DNA from: Bacillus_AB infantis_C
Lineage (GTDB): Bacteria; Bacillota; Bacilli; Bacillales; Cytobacillaceae
Assembly: GCF_050107595.1 (NCBI RefSeq)
Contig: NZ_JBNILH010000002.1
Span: 558,001 to 622,000 of the forward strand
Direction of reading: 5' to 3'
Length of the DNA stretch: 64,000 nt
Below are positions 15,939 through 23,966 of the stretch, one piece after another (position 1 is the first letter of the stretch; the number at the start of each line of letters is the position of its first letter). Position numbers and translations under genes: made by a program. Under the pieces are notes generated by a model. That model did no database searches, was not told the origin of the DNA, and saw only the letters and a program-made list of their open reading frames with translations.

Positions 15939-17612
15939 GTGAATAATAGAAAAAATGAAAGCATCAGGCTGATCGCCCTCGGCGGCGTCGGGGAGATCGG
16001 CAAAAATATGTACCTTGCAGAAGTGGATGAAGATTTGTATGTCATCGACGCAGGGCTAATGTTTCCGGAGAACGAAATGCTTGGGATTGATATCGTGATT
16101 CCGGATGTCTCCTATCTGGTCCAGAATAAAGACAGAATCCGGGGCATTTTCCTGACACATGGACATGAGGACCATATCGGGGCACTTTCTTATGTGCTTA
16201 AAAAGGTATCTGTCCCTGTCTATGGCACAAAGCTGACCCTTGCTTTGGCCAAGGCGAAGATGAAGGAGCAGGACTACAGGGGCAAAGCAGAACTGATTGA
16301 AATCAATTCCGATTCAGTGCTTGAATTTGAACATTCGAGTGTTTCTTTTTTCCGGACCAATCACAGCATTCCTGATTCAGTCGGTATATGCATCCATACT
16401 TCAGAAGGAAGCATCGTCTACACCGGCGATTTTAAGTTTGACCAGGCTGCTCCTCAACTGTACAAAGCGGAGATTGGAAAAATGGCCGGAATCGGCGACA
16501 ATGGGGTATTATGCCTTCTGTCAGACAGTACAGACGCAGAACGGCCGGGATACTCAACATCCGAGGCAGTCGTGCAAAAGGCGATGGCACATGCATTTTA
16601 TAGCGCAAAAGGAAGGGTCATCGCAGCCTGCTTTGCTTCTGATCTTATTCAGATCCAGCATATATTCGATGCGGCAGAGGAAAGCGGCAGGAAAGTTGCC
16701 GTGGCAGGGAAGAGCATCCAAAAGGTATATGACCTGGCAGTCCAGCTCGGTTATTTGGCTGTCAAAGATGACATCCTCATACCTTTATCAGAGCTTGGCA
16801 GCTTCCGGGACCATGAAGTGGTCATCCTGACGGCCGGCTCCCAGGGCGAGCCGATCGAGGCGCTGCAGAAAATGGCGAAAACGACCCACAGGCAGGTGAC
16901 GATCCAGGAGGGAGACACCGTCTACCTCGCTGCTGCCCCGATCAGGGGAGGCGAAGTGTTCATTTATAAGACGATGGATATGCTTTACAGAGCCGGAGCG
17001 ACCGTAATCACCGGTAAGAACAGTGCCACTGCATCAAGCCATGGAAGCCAGGAAGAATTGAAATTCATGATCAATCTGATGAAGCCGAAATATTTCATCC
17101 CGGTTCATGGAGAATATAAAACATTGAAGACACATGGAAAGCTCGCCGCAGAATGCGGAATCAGCCAAGACTCGATCCTGATTCCTGAAAAAGGGGATGT
17201 CTTCGAGATCAAAGAAGGCAGAATCAAGCAAAGCGGCCGCGTGCCGGCTGGAAATGTACTCATTGACGGAATCGGCGTCGGTGATGTCGGAAATATCGTC
17301 CTGAGGGACAGAAGGCTGCTTTCACAGGACGGAATCTTGATCGTTGTCGTTACGCTGAACCGCCATGATAAGCAGATAGCTGCTGGTCCTGAAATCATTT
17401 CCCGCGGTTTTGTGTATGTGCGTGAATCTGAAAAGCTGCTGGTTCAGGCAGCAGATATGGTCAAGGAGATCGTACACCGCGGCTCCCAGAAAGAAAGTTT
17501 TGACTGGGCTGCTGTCAAACAGGATATGCGCGACGAGCTCAATCAGTTCTTCTACGAAAAAACAAAGCGGCGTCCGATGATCCTGCCGATCATCATGGAA
17601 GTGAAGCAATAG
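15939..17612 (+). CDS. rnjB: Ribonuclease J2
   Basis: A metallo-beta-lactamase/beta-CASP ribonuclease of the RNase J family, involved in 5' mRNA processing and decay. At 557 residues and between dapA and tepA it is the rnjB (ymfA) ortholog. The zinc motif is complete: H74-G-H76-E-D78-H79-I-G. NHSIPDS, TGDFKFD and the beta-CASP histidine H390 in VHGEYKT are also present. From memory, B. subtilis RNase J2 has lost some of these residues and has weak activity, so this copy may be catalytic. The start is GTG 15939 with TTGGAGGAG upstream. A perfect 40-bp palindrome follows the stop. Confidence 0.93.
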   Translation: MNNRKNESIRLIALGGVGEIGKNMYLAEVDEDLYVIDAGLMFPENEMLGIDIVIPDVSYLVQNKDRIRGIFLTHGHEDHIGALSYVLKKVSVPVYGTKLTLALAKAKMKEQDYRGKAELIEINSDSVLEFEHSSVSFFRTNHSIPDSVGICIHTSEGSIVYTGDFKFDQAAPQLYKAEIGKMAGIGDNGVLCLLSDSTDAERPGYSTSEAVVQKAMAHAFYSAKGRVIAACFASDLIQIQHIFDAAEESGRKVAVAGKSIQKVYDLAVQLGYLAVKDDILIPLSELGSFRDHEVVILTAGSQGEPIEALQKMAKTTHRQVTIQEGDTVYLAAAPIRGGEVFIYKTMDMLYRAGATVITGKNSATASSHGSQEELKFMINLMKPKYFIPVHGEYKTLKTHGKLAAECGISQDSILIPEKGDVFEIKEGRIKQSGRVPAGNVLIDGIGVGDVGNIVLRDRRLLSQDGILIVVVTLNRHDKQIAAGPEIISRGFVYVRESEKLLVQAADMVKEIVHRGSQKESFDWAAVKQDMRDELNQFFYEKTKRRPMILPIIMEVKQ

Positions 17613-17624
17613 ATTATATTTTAT

Positions 17625-17664
17625 AATAAGAGGGCATGAAGCAGCTGCTTCATGCCCTCTTATT
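17625..17664. terminator. Perfect 40-bp palindrome after rnjB
   Basis: Bases 17625-17644 (AATAAGAGGGCATGAAGCAG) and 17645-17664 are exact reverse complements with no spacer. There is no long T run immediately after, only TTTTAAAAG a few bases on. It probably works as a terminator or 3'-end stabiliser. Confidence 0.7.
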
Positions 17665-17790
17665 GAAGTTTTAAAAGTTCTGCTCGTCCTCTGCTGAAAG
17701 AATTGCCGTCCCGCTTTTTTGGCTGTCCCGGAATGAAAAAGGCATTGGCGTCCATACTAACGATATTAAGCCTTGAAAGGAGAATACAGG

Positions 17791-18543
17791 ATGGATGAGA
17801 ATTTTTTTCAAAATGCCAATGAAGGCGGAGGAAGCCCGGAACAGCCCAAGGAAGACAAACCATCAGCCCTGATGGAAAAAATACAGCAGCTTGGCCAGAC
17901 GAATGTGCCCCAGCTCCCGCAGGATACAACCATCCATTGTTTGACAATTGTCGGACAAATTGAAGGGCATCTTCAGCTGCCGCCGCAAAATAAAACGACG
18001 AAATATGAGCATCTGATCCCACAGATCGTGGCAATAGAGCAAAACCCTAAAATTGAAGGGCTGCTTGTTATCCTGAATACAGTGGGGGGAGACGTGGAGG
18101 CAGGACTGGCTATTTCTGAAATGCTTGCGTCCCTTTCTAAGCCGACCGTATCAATCGTTCTTGGAGGCGGCCATAGCATCGGTGTCCCGATTGCTGTTTC
18201 CTGTGATTATAGCTTTATTGCGGAAACGGCAACGATGACGATTCATCCTATCCGCCTGACAGGATTGGTGATCGGGGTGCCGCAGACTTTTGAATATCTG
18301 GACAAGATGCAGGACAGGGTCATCAATTTTGTGACGGGGCATTCAAAGGTATCAGAGCAGAATTTCAAGGACCTGATGTTTGCAAAAGGAAATCTGACCA
18401 GGGATATTGGAACGAATGTAGTCGGAGCAGATGCGGTCTCCTACGGCTTGATTGATGCAGTCGGCGGCGTCGGGCCTGCCCTTATGAAGCTGAATGAGCT
18501 GATTGATCTGAATAAAGGCAAGGAAGAGGGGCTGGTGCAATGA
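17791..18543 (+). CDS. tepA: ClpP-class serine protease TepA
   Basis: TepA (YmfB), a cytoplasmic ClpP-like protease reported in B. subtilis to assist protein export and to degrade spore proteins during germination. The 250-residue protein has a flexible N-terminus of about 45 residues, then the ClpP/crotonase fold with the nucleophile S129 in GGGHSIGVP and the histidine in MTIHPIR. The start is ATG 17791 with AAAGGAGAA (17776-17784); the TTG at 17773 overlaps that site and was rejected. The stop overlaps the ylzJ start (ATGA), so the two are coupled. Confidence 0.93.
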   Translation: MDENFFQNANEGGGSPEQPKEDKPSALMEKIQQLGQTNVPQLPQDTTIHCLTIVGQIEGHLQLPPQNKTTKYEHLIPQIVAIEQNPKIEGLLVILNTVGGDVEAGLAISEMLASLSKPTVSIVLGGGHSIGVPIAVSCDYSFIAETATMTIHPIRLTGLVIGVPQTFEYLDKMQDRVINFVTGHSKVSEQNFKDLMFAKGNLTRDIGTNVVGADAVSYGLIDAVGGVGPALMKLNELIDLNKGKEEGLVQ

Positions 18544-18758
18544 TTTTATACACATCGATGCCCCAGGAATTGATCTTCCAGCCGGAAGAAAGTGCATTTA
18601 GCAGACAGAAGTTCCTTTCCTTTGAAGGAATACCTGTGCTTGCCGAAGCTGTCGGTGATATGCCTCAGCAATATACAGTGATCAGAGTCATGAGCACAGA
18701 TCCGAATCATTTTCTGGATGAAAGATGCATGCCCGGCTCTAAAATTACAATAGTATAA
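18540..18758 (+). CDS. ylzJ: YlzJ-like small protein
   Basis: A 72-residue protein, MILYTSMPQELIFQPEE..., of the YlzJ-like family found after tepA in Bacillus. No known catalytic motif or membrane segment is visible and the function is unknown. It starts inside the tepA stop codon (ATGA), which argues for a role alongside TepA. A hairpin terminator lies 45 bp downstream. Confidence 0.85.
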   Translation: MILYTSMPQELIFQPEESAFSRQKFLSFEGIPVLAEAVGDMPQQYTVIRVMSTDPNHFLDERCMPGSKITIV

Positions 18759-18776
18759 CCCAAAATTCGGGCTTTA

Positions 18777-18785
18777 TGCTATAAT
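18777..18785 (+). promoter_or_regulatory. Extended -10 promoter upstream of spoIIIE
   Basis: TGC-TATAAT (18777-18785) is a perfect extended -10 element; no clear -35 box is seen. The same TTATGCTATAATA string occurs before mutS. A transcript from here would carry a leader of about 240 nt with two terminator-like hairpins before spoIIIE. Confidence 0.45.
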
Positions 18786-18802
18786 ATTGTTATACTACTA
18801 AG

Positions 18803-18826
18803 AGCAGCCAGATGGCTGCTTTCCTT
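18803..18826 (+). terminator. Hairpin after ylzJ, in the spoIIIE leader
   Basis: AGCAGCC-AGAT-GGCTGCT followed by TTCCTT. It can end the tepA-ylzJ transcript and would also lie at the start of a transcript from the 18777 promoter. Confidence 0.6.
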
Positions 18827-18915
18827 GTAATGGCAATGGCTGGCAAGGAAGCAGCGCGGCCGGATTGCCGGGATGGGGAAAGGGTAATTCCGGTTTATGC
18901 TCCGCCTTTATAGGG

Positions 18916-18949
18916 CTCGGCAGTCTGCCGGGTTTTATTTGTTTTTTCA
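18916..18949 (+). terminator. Second terminator-like hairpin before spoIIIE
   Basis: CTCGGCA / TGCCGGG (18916-18922 with 18926-18932) followed by TTTTATTTGTTTTTT. It sits about 80 bp before the spoIIIE start and could attenuate its expression. Confidence 0.5.
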
Positions 18950-19028
18950 GTTGTCAGACGAACGTCTGCCGCATGTCAGCTATGGCAATAATGAATCAGG
19001 ATAGAAATCTGCAGTACAGGGTGATGAA

Positions 19029-21377
19029 ATGGCAAAAAGAAAAAGAAGGCAATCGAAGAGCAAAGAAAAACTGAAAAAAACCGTTCAATATGAACTGACT
19101 GGTTTGATACTGATTGTCCTGTCAGTGATTTCAATAGCAAAACTCGGGGCGGTCGGGACATCGATCGTCATGTTCTTCCGTTTTTTTATGGGAGAATGGT
19201 ACATATTGGGGCTTCTGGGGATGGCTGTCTATGGAGGATATTTGATGTGGAAAAGGGAGCGGCCTTATCTTTTTCCTACAAAGCTGATGGGGCTGTACCT
19301 GATTATTGCTTCTATGCTGCTCCTTAGCCATGTGACACTTTTCCAGCTGCTTTCAAACGGCGGCAAGTTTGAGGATCCAAGCGTCATCGGCAACACATGG
19401 GAGCTGTTCTGGATGGAGGCAGGCGGCGAAACGAGCACGACCGATCTGGGCGGAGGGATGATCGGCTCGGTGCTGTTTGCGATGTCTTACTTCTTGTTCG
19501 ATGAAGCCGGCACAAAGCTGATTGCTGCTTTATTGATTATAATCGGGCTCGTTCTGCTGACCGGAAAGACCTTTGGGGAAGCGGCAGGCAAGCTGTTTAT
19601 CTCCATTTGGGGCTTCATCAAAAAGCAATGGGCAGCTTTCCTGGAAGATATGAAGGAATCGAAGCGGAAGTTCCGTGAAAGAAGCGATGAGCGGAGACAG
19701 AGGCAGGGAGAGCTCCGCCAGGCAGCCGAAGAGCGGGAGCCTGAACCGGCCATCAATATTACCCAGCCTCCGCAGCCGGCTGAAGAAGAGCCTTCACCTG
19801 AGCCGATCATTTCAAGCTTCGCTGAGCGGGCTTACCAGCAGCAGCCAGAACCTGTACAGGAAGCGGCAAAGCGGAAGTCCAAGCCGGGCGGTGAAGAGGC
19901 AGCAGAGGATGAGTCTGCTCCGGCCATCACTTTTACCGAAGTGGAAAATGTAGACTATGAGCTTCCTCCGCTTAGCCTTCTCACTATGCCGAGGCAGGCG
20001 GACCAGAGCGGTGAGTATGAACAGATACATGCCAATGCAGCCAAGCTTGAGCGTACCTTCCAGAGCTTTGGGGTTAAGGCCCGGGTCACACAAGTCCACT
20101 TAGGGCCTGCTGTAACCAAATATGAGGTTCACCCTGATGTGGGCGTGAAGGTTAGCAAAATCGTAAGTTTAAGTGATGACCTGGCGCTTGCGCTAGCAGC
20201 AAAGGGAATCAGGATCGAGGCCCCGATCCCGGGCAAATCGGCGGTCGGGATTGAAGTGCCGAACACAGAGGTAGCAATGGTCTCCCTGCGTGAGGTGCTC
20301 GAATCCAAGCAGAATGACAGGCCGGACAGCAAGCTGATGATCGGCCTTGGCCGCGATATCACCGGGGAAGCCGTCCTGGCTGAGCTGAATAAGATGCCCC
20401 ATCTGCTTGTTGCCGGGGCTACGGGCAGCGGGAAAAGTGTCTGCATCAATGGCATTATCACAAGCATCCTGATGCGCGCCAAGCCGCATGAAGTGAAATT
20501 GATGATGATCGATCCGAAAATGGTCGAACTGAATGTGTATAACGGTGCACCACATTTGCTGGCACCTGTTGTCACCGATCCAAAGAAGGCTTCACAGGCG
20601 CTGAAAAAAGTGGTCAGTGAGATGGAACGGCGCTACGAATTATTTTCCCATACAGGGACCCGCAACATTGAAGGCTATAATGAGCATGTCAAACGGCATA
20701 ATGCAGAAGAAGAGGCACAGCAGCCCCTCCTGCCTTATATCGTCGTCATTGTGGACGAGCTGGCTGACCTGATGATGGTCGCATCCTCGGACGTTGAGGA
20801 TGCCATTACAAGGCTCGCACAGATGGCGAGGGCCGCTGGAATTCATTTGATTATCGCGACCCAGCGTCCATCTGTAGATGTCATAACAGGGGTCATCAAG
20901 GCGAATATTCCTTCAAGGATCGCTTTTGCAGTATCCTCCATGACTGATTCCAGGACCATCCTGGACATGGGAGGAGCAGAAAAGCTCCTTGGACGGGGGG
21001 ATATGCTGTTCCTTCCTGTCGGCGCTTCTAAGCCGGTCAGGGTCCAGGGCGCATTTCTTTCCGATGAAGAAGTTGAAGAGGTAGTCGATTTCGTCATTTC
21101 CCAGCAGAAGGCGCAATATCAGGAAGAGATGATTCCTGATGATGTGCCTGAAACGTCGGCAGAGGTTGATGACGATCTTTATGAAGAAGCGGTGGAGCTT
21201 ATAGTGGAGATGCAGACTGCATCTGTCAGCATGCTTCAGAGGCGCTTCAGGATCGGCTACACCCGCGCGGCGAGGCTCATTGATGAGATGGAGCTGAGGG
21301 GGATAGTAGGACCATACGAAGGCAGCAAGCCGAGGGCGGTCCTGGTTGCCAAAGCATCAGAGGAAGCAAGTTCTTAA
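19029..21377 (+). CDS. spoIIIE: DNA translocase SpoIIIE (FtsK family)
   Basis: A septum-bound ATP-driven DNA pump that moves the chromosome into the forespore and clears trapped DNA at division. The 782-residue protein has about four membrane helices in the first 190 residues, a charged Pro/Glu-rich linker (about 200-320), and the RecA-like motor with Walker A GATGSGKS at about 463-470 and Walker B IVVIVDELADLM. The C-terminal gamma winged-helix domain (SMLQRRFRIGYTRAARLID) reads the SRS-type orientation sequences. The start is ATG 19029 after GGGTGA. Length and synteny fit SpoIIIE rather than the second Bacillus paralogue SftA. Confidence 0.96.
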   Translation: MAKRKRRQSKSKEKLKKTVQYELTGLILIVLSVISIAKLGAVGTSIVMFFRFFMGEWYILGLLGMAVYGGYLMWKRERPYLFPTKLMGLYLIIASMLLLSHVTLFQLLSNGGKFEDPSVIGNTWELFWMEAGGETSTTDLGGGMIGSVLFAMSYFLFDEAGTKLIAALLIIIGLVLLTGKTFGEAAGKLFISIWGFIKKQWAAFLEDMKESKRKFRERSDERRQRQGELRQAAEEREPEPAINITQPPQPAEEEPSPEPIISSFAERAYQQQPEPVQEAAKRKSKPGGEEAAEDESAPAITFTEVENVDYELPPLSLLTMPRQADQSGEYEQIHANAAKLERTFQSFGVKARVTQVHLGPAVTKYEVHPDVGVKVSKIVSLSDDLALALAAKGIRIEAPIPGKSAVGIEVPNTEVAMVSLREVLESKQNDRPDSKLMIGLGRDITGEAVLAELNKMPHLLVAGATGSGKSVCINGIITSILMRAKPHEVKLMMIDPKMVELNVYNGAPHLLAPVVTDPKKASQALKKVVSEMERRYELFSHTGTRNIEGYNEHVKRHNAEEEAQQPLLPYIVVIVDELADLMMVASSDVEDAITRLAQMARAAGIHLIIATQRPSVDVITGVIKANIPSRIAFAVSSMTDSRTILDMGGAEKLLGRGDMLFLPVGASKPVRVQGAFLSDEEVEEVVDFVISQQKAQYQEEMIPDDVPETSAEVDDDLYEEAVELIVEMQTASVSMLQRRFRIGYTRAARLIDEMELRGIVGPYEGSKPRAVLVAKASEEASS

Positions 21378-21384
21378 GCAGATG

Positions 21385-21413
21385 AAAACCGGTCCAGGGA
21401 GGCCGGTTTTTTT
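21385..21413 (+). terminator. Rho-independent terminator after spoIIIE
   Basis: AAAACCGG / CCGGTTTT stem followed by TTT, just after the spoIIIE stop. Confidence 0.85.
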
Positions 21414-21460
21414 GAGTTCAAAAAAAGATAGCAGTACAGCAGTGAATAAGGTTATACTAT

Positions 21461-21574
21461 TAAAAGCGCTTTCATAAAATTGAAGGTCCGGCACGATTTT
21501 TATAGTCAGCGAGTCTTGCACAATGGAAAAACTTTCAATTTAGTTAGGGAATAAATAACAGGAAAGCGCTTAAA
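21461..21574. promoter_or_regulatory. Pair of inverted cre-like sites in the gap before the GntR gene
   Basis: TAAAAGCGCTTTCA (21461-21474) matches the CcpA cre pattern TGWAANCGNTNWCA at 13 of 14 positions. GGAAAGCGCTTAAA (21561-21574) matches at 12 of 14 and is roughly the reverse complement of the first. Inside them, AAATTGAAGGT and ACTTTCAATTT form another nested inverted repeat. The whole 405-bp spoIIIE-gntR gap has no ORF; besides this it holds an AT-rich promoter region and a GntR-like operator. Confidence 0.45.
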
Positions 21575-21735
21575 AAAGAATGATTTTTCCTGGTATTCCC
21601 GTTTCTGAATCGGGCGATTTTTATGTGTTTTCTGATAAATGCTTTAAAACCACCTTTTTTCGACAAATTCTCGAAATTCTATTTATTTATTAAATAAAAA
21701 GTGTTATAGTATTTTCGATTAGTAGGAATCATTAA

Positions 21736-21753
21736 ACATCAGAGGTCTGATGT
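21736..21753. promoter_or_regulatory. Probable operator of the GntR regulator
   Basis: ACATCAGA-GG-TCTGATGT is a perfect 8-bp inverted repeat 30 bp before the regulator's ATG and just after TATAGT (21706-21711). The place and symmetry fit an autoregulatory site for a dimeric GntR protein. Confidence 0.5.
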
Positions 21754-21782
21754 CTTGAGAAAAAAGGTTGGAGGAACCCTGC

Positions 21783-22508
21783 ATGTCAATTAAGTCAGAT
21801 AACCGGCATCTATACCTGCAAGTCATCGATCGATTAAAGCAGGACATTGAAGAGGGACTCTATAAAGAAAGAGAAAAGCTTCCTTCTGAATTTGACCTTG
21901 CAAAGCAGCTTGGAGTAAGCAGAGCTACACTGCGTGAAGCGCTCCGTATTCTTGAAGAAGAAAACGTGATTATCCGCAGGCATGGTGTAGGAACCTTTGT
22001 GAATGCAAAGCCTCTCTTCACTTCAGGGATCGAGCAGCTTAACAGCGTGACGAACATGATTCTGCAGGCAGGGATGAAACCAGGAACAGTTTTCTTAAGC
22101 TCAGTCACTCAGGGGCCAACCGAAGAGGATGTGCGCCGTTTCTCATGTTCGGCGGAGGAAGGGATTGTGGTTATCGAAAGGGTCAGGACAGCGAATGGGG
22201 AGCCTGTGGTCTACTGTGTGGACAAGCTGCCGGAAAAGATACTCCCGGAAAGCTTCACGCACGACCAGGAATCGATTTTTAATGTGCTCGAAGATGAAGC
22301 CAATAAAAAAATCACCTATGCCGTTGCCCAGATTGAACCAATCGGCTATCATGAGAAGATTTCCCCAATCCTTGAATGTGAACCGGAAACTGCACTGCTT
22401 GTGTTAAAGCAGATGCATTACGACGAAATGGATGAACCGGTCCTCTATTCGGTGAATTATTTTAAGGCCGACAAGTTCAGCTTCCATGTCCTGCGCAGGA
22501 GAATATAA
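21783..22508 (+). CDS. GntR family transcriptional regulator with UTRA domain
   Basis: A 241-residue HutC-type GntR regulator: an N-terminal winged helix (LPSEFDLAKQLGVSRATLRE, about 33-52) followed by a UTRA ligand-binding domain ending YSVNYFKADKFSFHVLRRRI. It sits where B. subtilis has ymfC. Immediately downstream is a nucleoside-type ABC transporter, so the likely inducer is a nucleoside or related compound; this is inference from position. The start is ATG 21783 behind TTGGAGGAA (21768-21776). The ORF could extend to the TTG at 21768, but that is the ribosome binding site itself. A palindromic operator candidate lies upstream. Confidence 0.9.
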   Translation: MSIKSDNRHLYLQVIDRLKQDIEEGLYKEREKLPSEFDLAKQLGVSRATLREALRILEEENVIIRRHGVGTFVNAKPLFTSGIEQLNSVTNMILQAGMKPGTVFLSSVTQGPTEEDVRRFSCSAEEGIVVIERVRTANGEPVVYCVDKLPEKILPESFTHDQESIFNVLEDEANKKITYAVAQIEPIGYHEKISPILECEPETALLVLKQMHYDEMDEPVLYSVNYFKADKFSFHVLRRRI

Positions 22509-22522
22509 TTTTTTTGCGGATA

Positions 22523-22536
22523 TGAAAGCGAAAACA
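22523..22536 (+). promoter_or_regulatory. cre-like site before nupN
   Basis: TGAAAGCGAAAACA matches TGWAANCGNTNWCA at 13 of 14 positions. It lies 75 bp before the transporter start, where CcpA could act on the promoter. Confidence 0.45.
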
Positions 22537-22564
22537 AATCTGTTTTTCAGAATATTCCTGCTAA

Positions 22565-22579
22565 AATTTTCAACAAATT
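22565..22579 (+). promoter_or_regulatory. CodY-box candidate before nupN
   Basis: AATTTTCAACAAATT differs from the CodY consensus AATTTTCWGAAAATT at two of 15 positions. It ends five bases before the ribosome binding site. The nupNOPQ guanosine transporter of B. subtilis is known to be CodY-repressed, which supports the call. Confidence 0.5.
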
Positions 22580-22597
22580 CCTTGGGGGGTACAAACC

Positions 22598-23695
22598 TTG
22601 AAAAAGCGTAAATTTGGTTTGGCGATGTCACTTGTTCTTGCAGCCGGCACAATTCTTGGTGCTTGCGGAAACAATGATGAAAAAGACGATGCAGCTGGTG
22701 AAGGCGGAAAAGAAAAAGAAAATGCATTCTCTGTTGCAATGGTAACTGATGTCGGCGGTGTTGATGATAAATCATTCAACCAATCTGCCTGGGAAGGTCT
22801 TAAGGCATTTGGTGAGGAAAACGGACTGGAAAAAGGCAAAGGCGGCTTTGACTATCTGCAGTCACAATCAGATGCTGACTACGCTACAAACCTGAACAAC
22901 CTGGTTCGCCAGGACTTTGACCTTGTTTTCGGAATTGGTTTCATGATGCAGGGAGCAGTTGATGAAATCGCTCAGCAGCAGAAGGATGCACACTTCGCGA
23001 TCGTTGATGCAGAAGTTCAGCAGCCTAATGTTGCAAGCATCCTATTCAAAGAGCAGGAAGCTTCTTTCCTTGCTGGAATCGCAGCAGGTTTAACAACTAA
23101 ATCAAATAAAATCGGCTTCATCGGCGGTGTTGAAGGAGCTGTTATCGAACGCTTTGAATCCGGCTTCCTTGCAGGGGTACAGGCGATCAACCCTGAAGCA
23201 CAAGTAGATGTACAGTACGCTGGCGCATTTGATAAAGCGGAACTTGGCCAAACGATTGCAGCTAAGATGTACTCTTCTGGAGCAGATGTTATTTTCCACG
23301 CTGCCGGAGGAACTGGAAACGGACTATTCAAAGAAGCCCGCGATCTTAAGCAGAAAGATCCTTCTAAAGAAATCTGGGCAATCGGCGTTGACTCTGACCA
23401 GTCAGCTGAAGGTGTTGTCGGCGACCATAACGTCATCATCACTTCTGCACTTAAGCGCGTTGACAATGCAGTGAAAGACCTTTCAACAAAAGCTATGGAA
23501 GGCAACTTCCCTGGCGGTGAAATCACTACTTACGGTTTGGCTGAAGACGGTGTAGGCCTTGCAGAAATCAATGACGAAGTTTCTGTGAAAGCCGACATTG
23601 AAGCTGCTGTAACTGAGTGGCAGGATAAAATCAAGAGCGGCGACGTTGTTGTACCTGGTACAAGAGCTGAGCTGGAAAACTTCAAGGCTGAATAA
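22598..23695 (+). CDS. nupN: BMP-family nucleoside-binding lipoprotein (NupN/YufN type)
   Basis: The substrate-binding lipoprotein of a nucleoside ABC importer. The signal peptide ends in the lipobox LGAC with the lipidated C23. The mature part is a PBP1/BMP domain with VTDVGGVDDKSFNQSAWEGL, the segment that lines the ligand pocket in family members. The 365-residue length is normal. The start is TTG 22598, eight bases after GGGGGG (22584-22589), giving MKKRKFGLAMSLVLAAGTI. Two terminator-like hairpins separate it from the ATPase gene, the usual way such binding proteins are expressed in excess. Purine nucleosides are the likely ligand; this is inferred from the family. Confidence 0.9.
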   Translation: MKKRKFGLAMSLVLAAGTILGACGNNDEKDDAAGEGGKEKENAFSVAMVTDVGGVDDKSFNQSAWEGLKAFGEENGLEKGKGGFDYLQSQSDADYATNLNNLVRQDFDLVFGIGFMMQGAVDEIAQQQKDAHFAIVDAEVQQPNVASILFKEQEASFLAGIAAGLTTKSNKIGFIGGVEGAVIERFESGFLAGVQAINPEAQVDVQYAGAFDKAELGQTIAAKMYSSGADVIFHAAGGTGNGLFKEARDLKQKDPSKEIWAIGVDSDQSAEGVVGDHNVIITSALKRVDNAVKDLSTKAMEGNFPGGEITTYGLAEDGVGLAEINDEVSVKADIEAAVTEWQDKIKSGDVVVPGTRAELENFKAE

Positions 23696-23698
23696 TAC

Positions 23699-23740
23699 AA
23701 AAGGGAATAAGGGGGTTGCAAGGCCCACTTATTCCTTTTT
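23699..23740 (+). terminator. Terminator or stabilising hairpin after nupN
   Basis: AAAAGGGAATAAG pairs with CTTATTCCTTTTT, with an inner GGG/CCC. It probably reduces read-through into nupOPQ. Confidence 0.75.
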
Positions 23741-23878
23741 AATGCAAATCTGCAGGCTGGAACATTAATTGAAGAGCAGAATGTTTCTGCCTTTCACTTA
23801 GTGTTTTAGATTATCTTCTCTGAAATATAGATGTTTAAGAAACCTTGAAAACCGGATTGCAAAACTGCAGGCCGGAGG

Positions 23879-23902
23879 AATCGGCACTTGCCGGATTTTT
23901 TT
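23879..23902 (+). terminator. Second hairpin between nupN and nupO
   Basis: AATCGGCA-CT-TGCCGGATT followed by TTTTT, about 65 bp before nupO. Confidence 0.55.
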
Positions 23903-23966
23903 ACAGCTTCTAAGGTATGACCTCTTACTACTATATTTTCTATCAATTTGTGCGAGGAGTGGAAGA

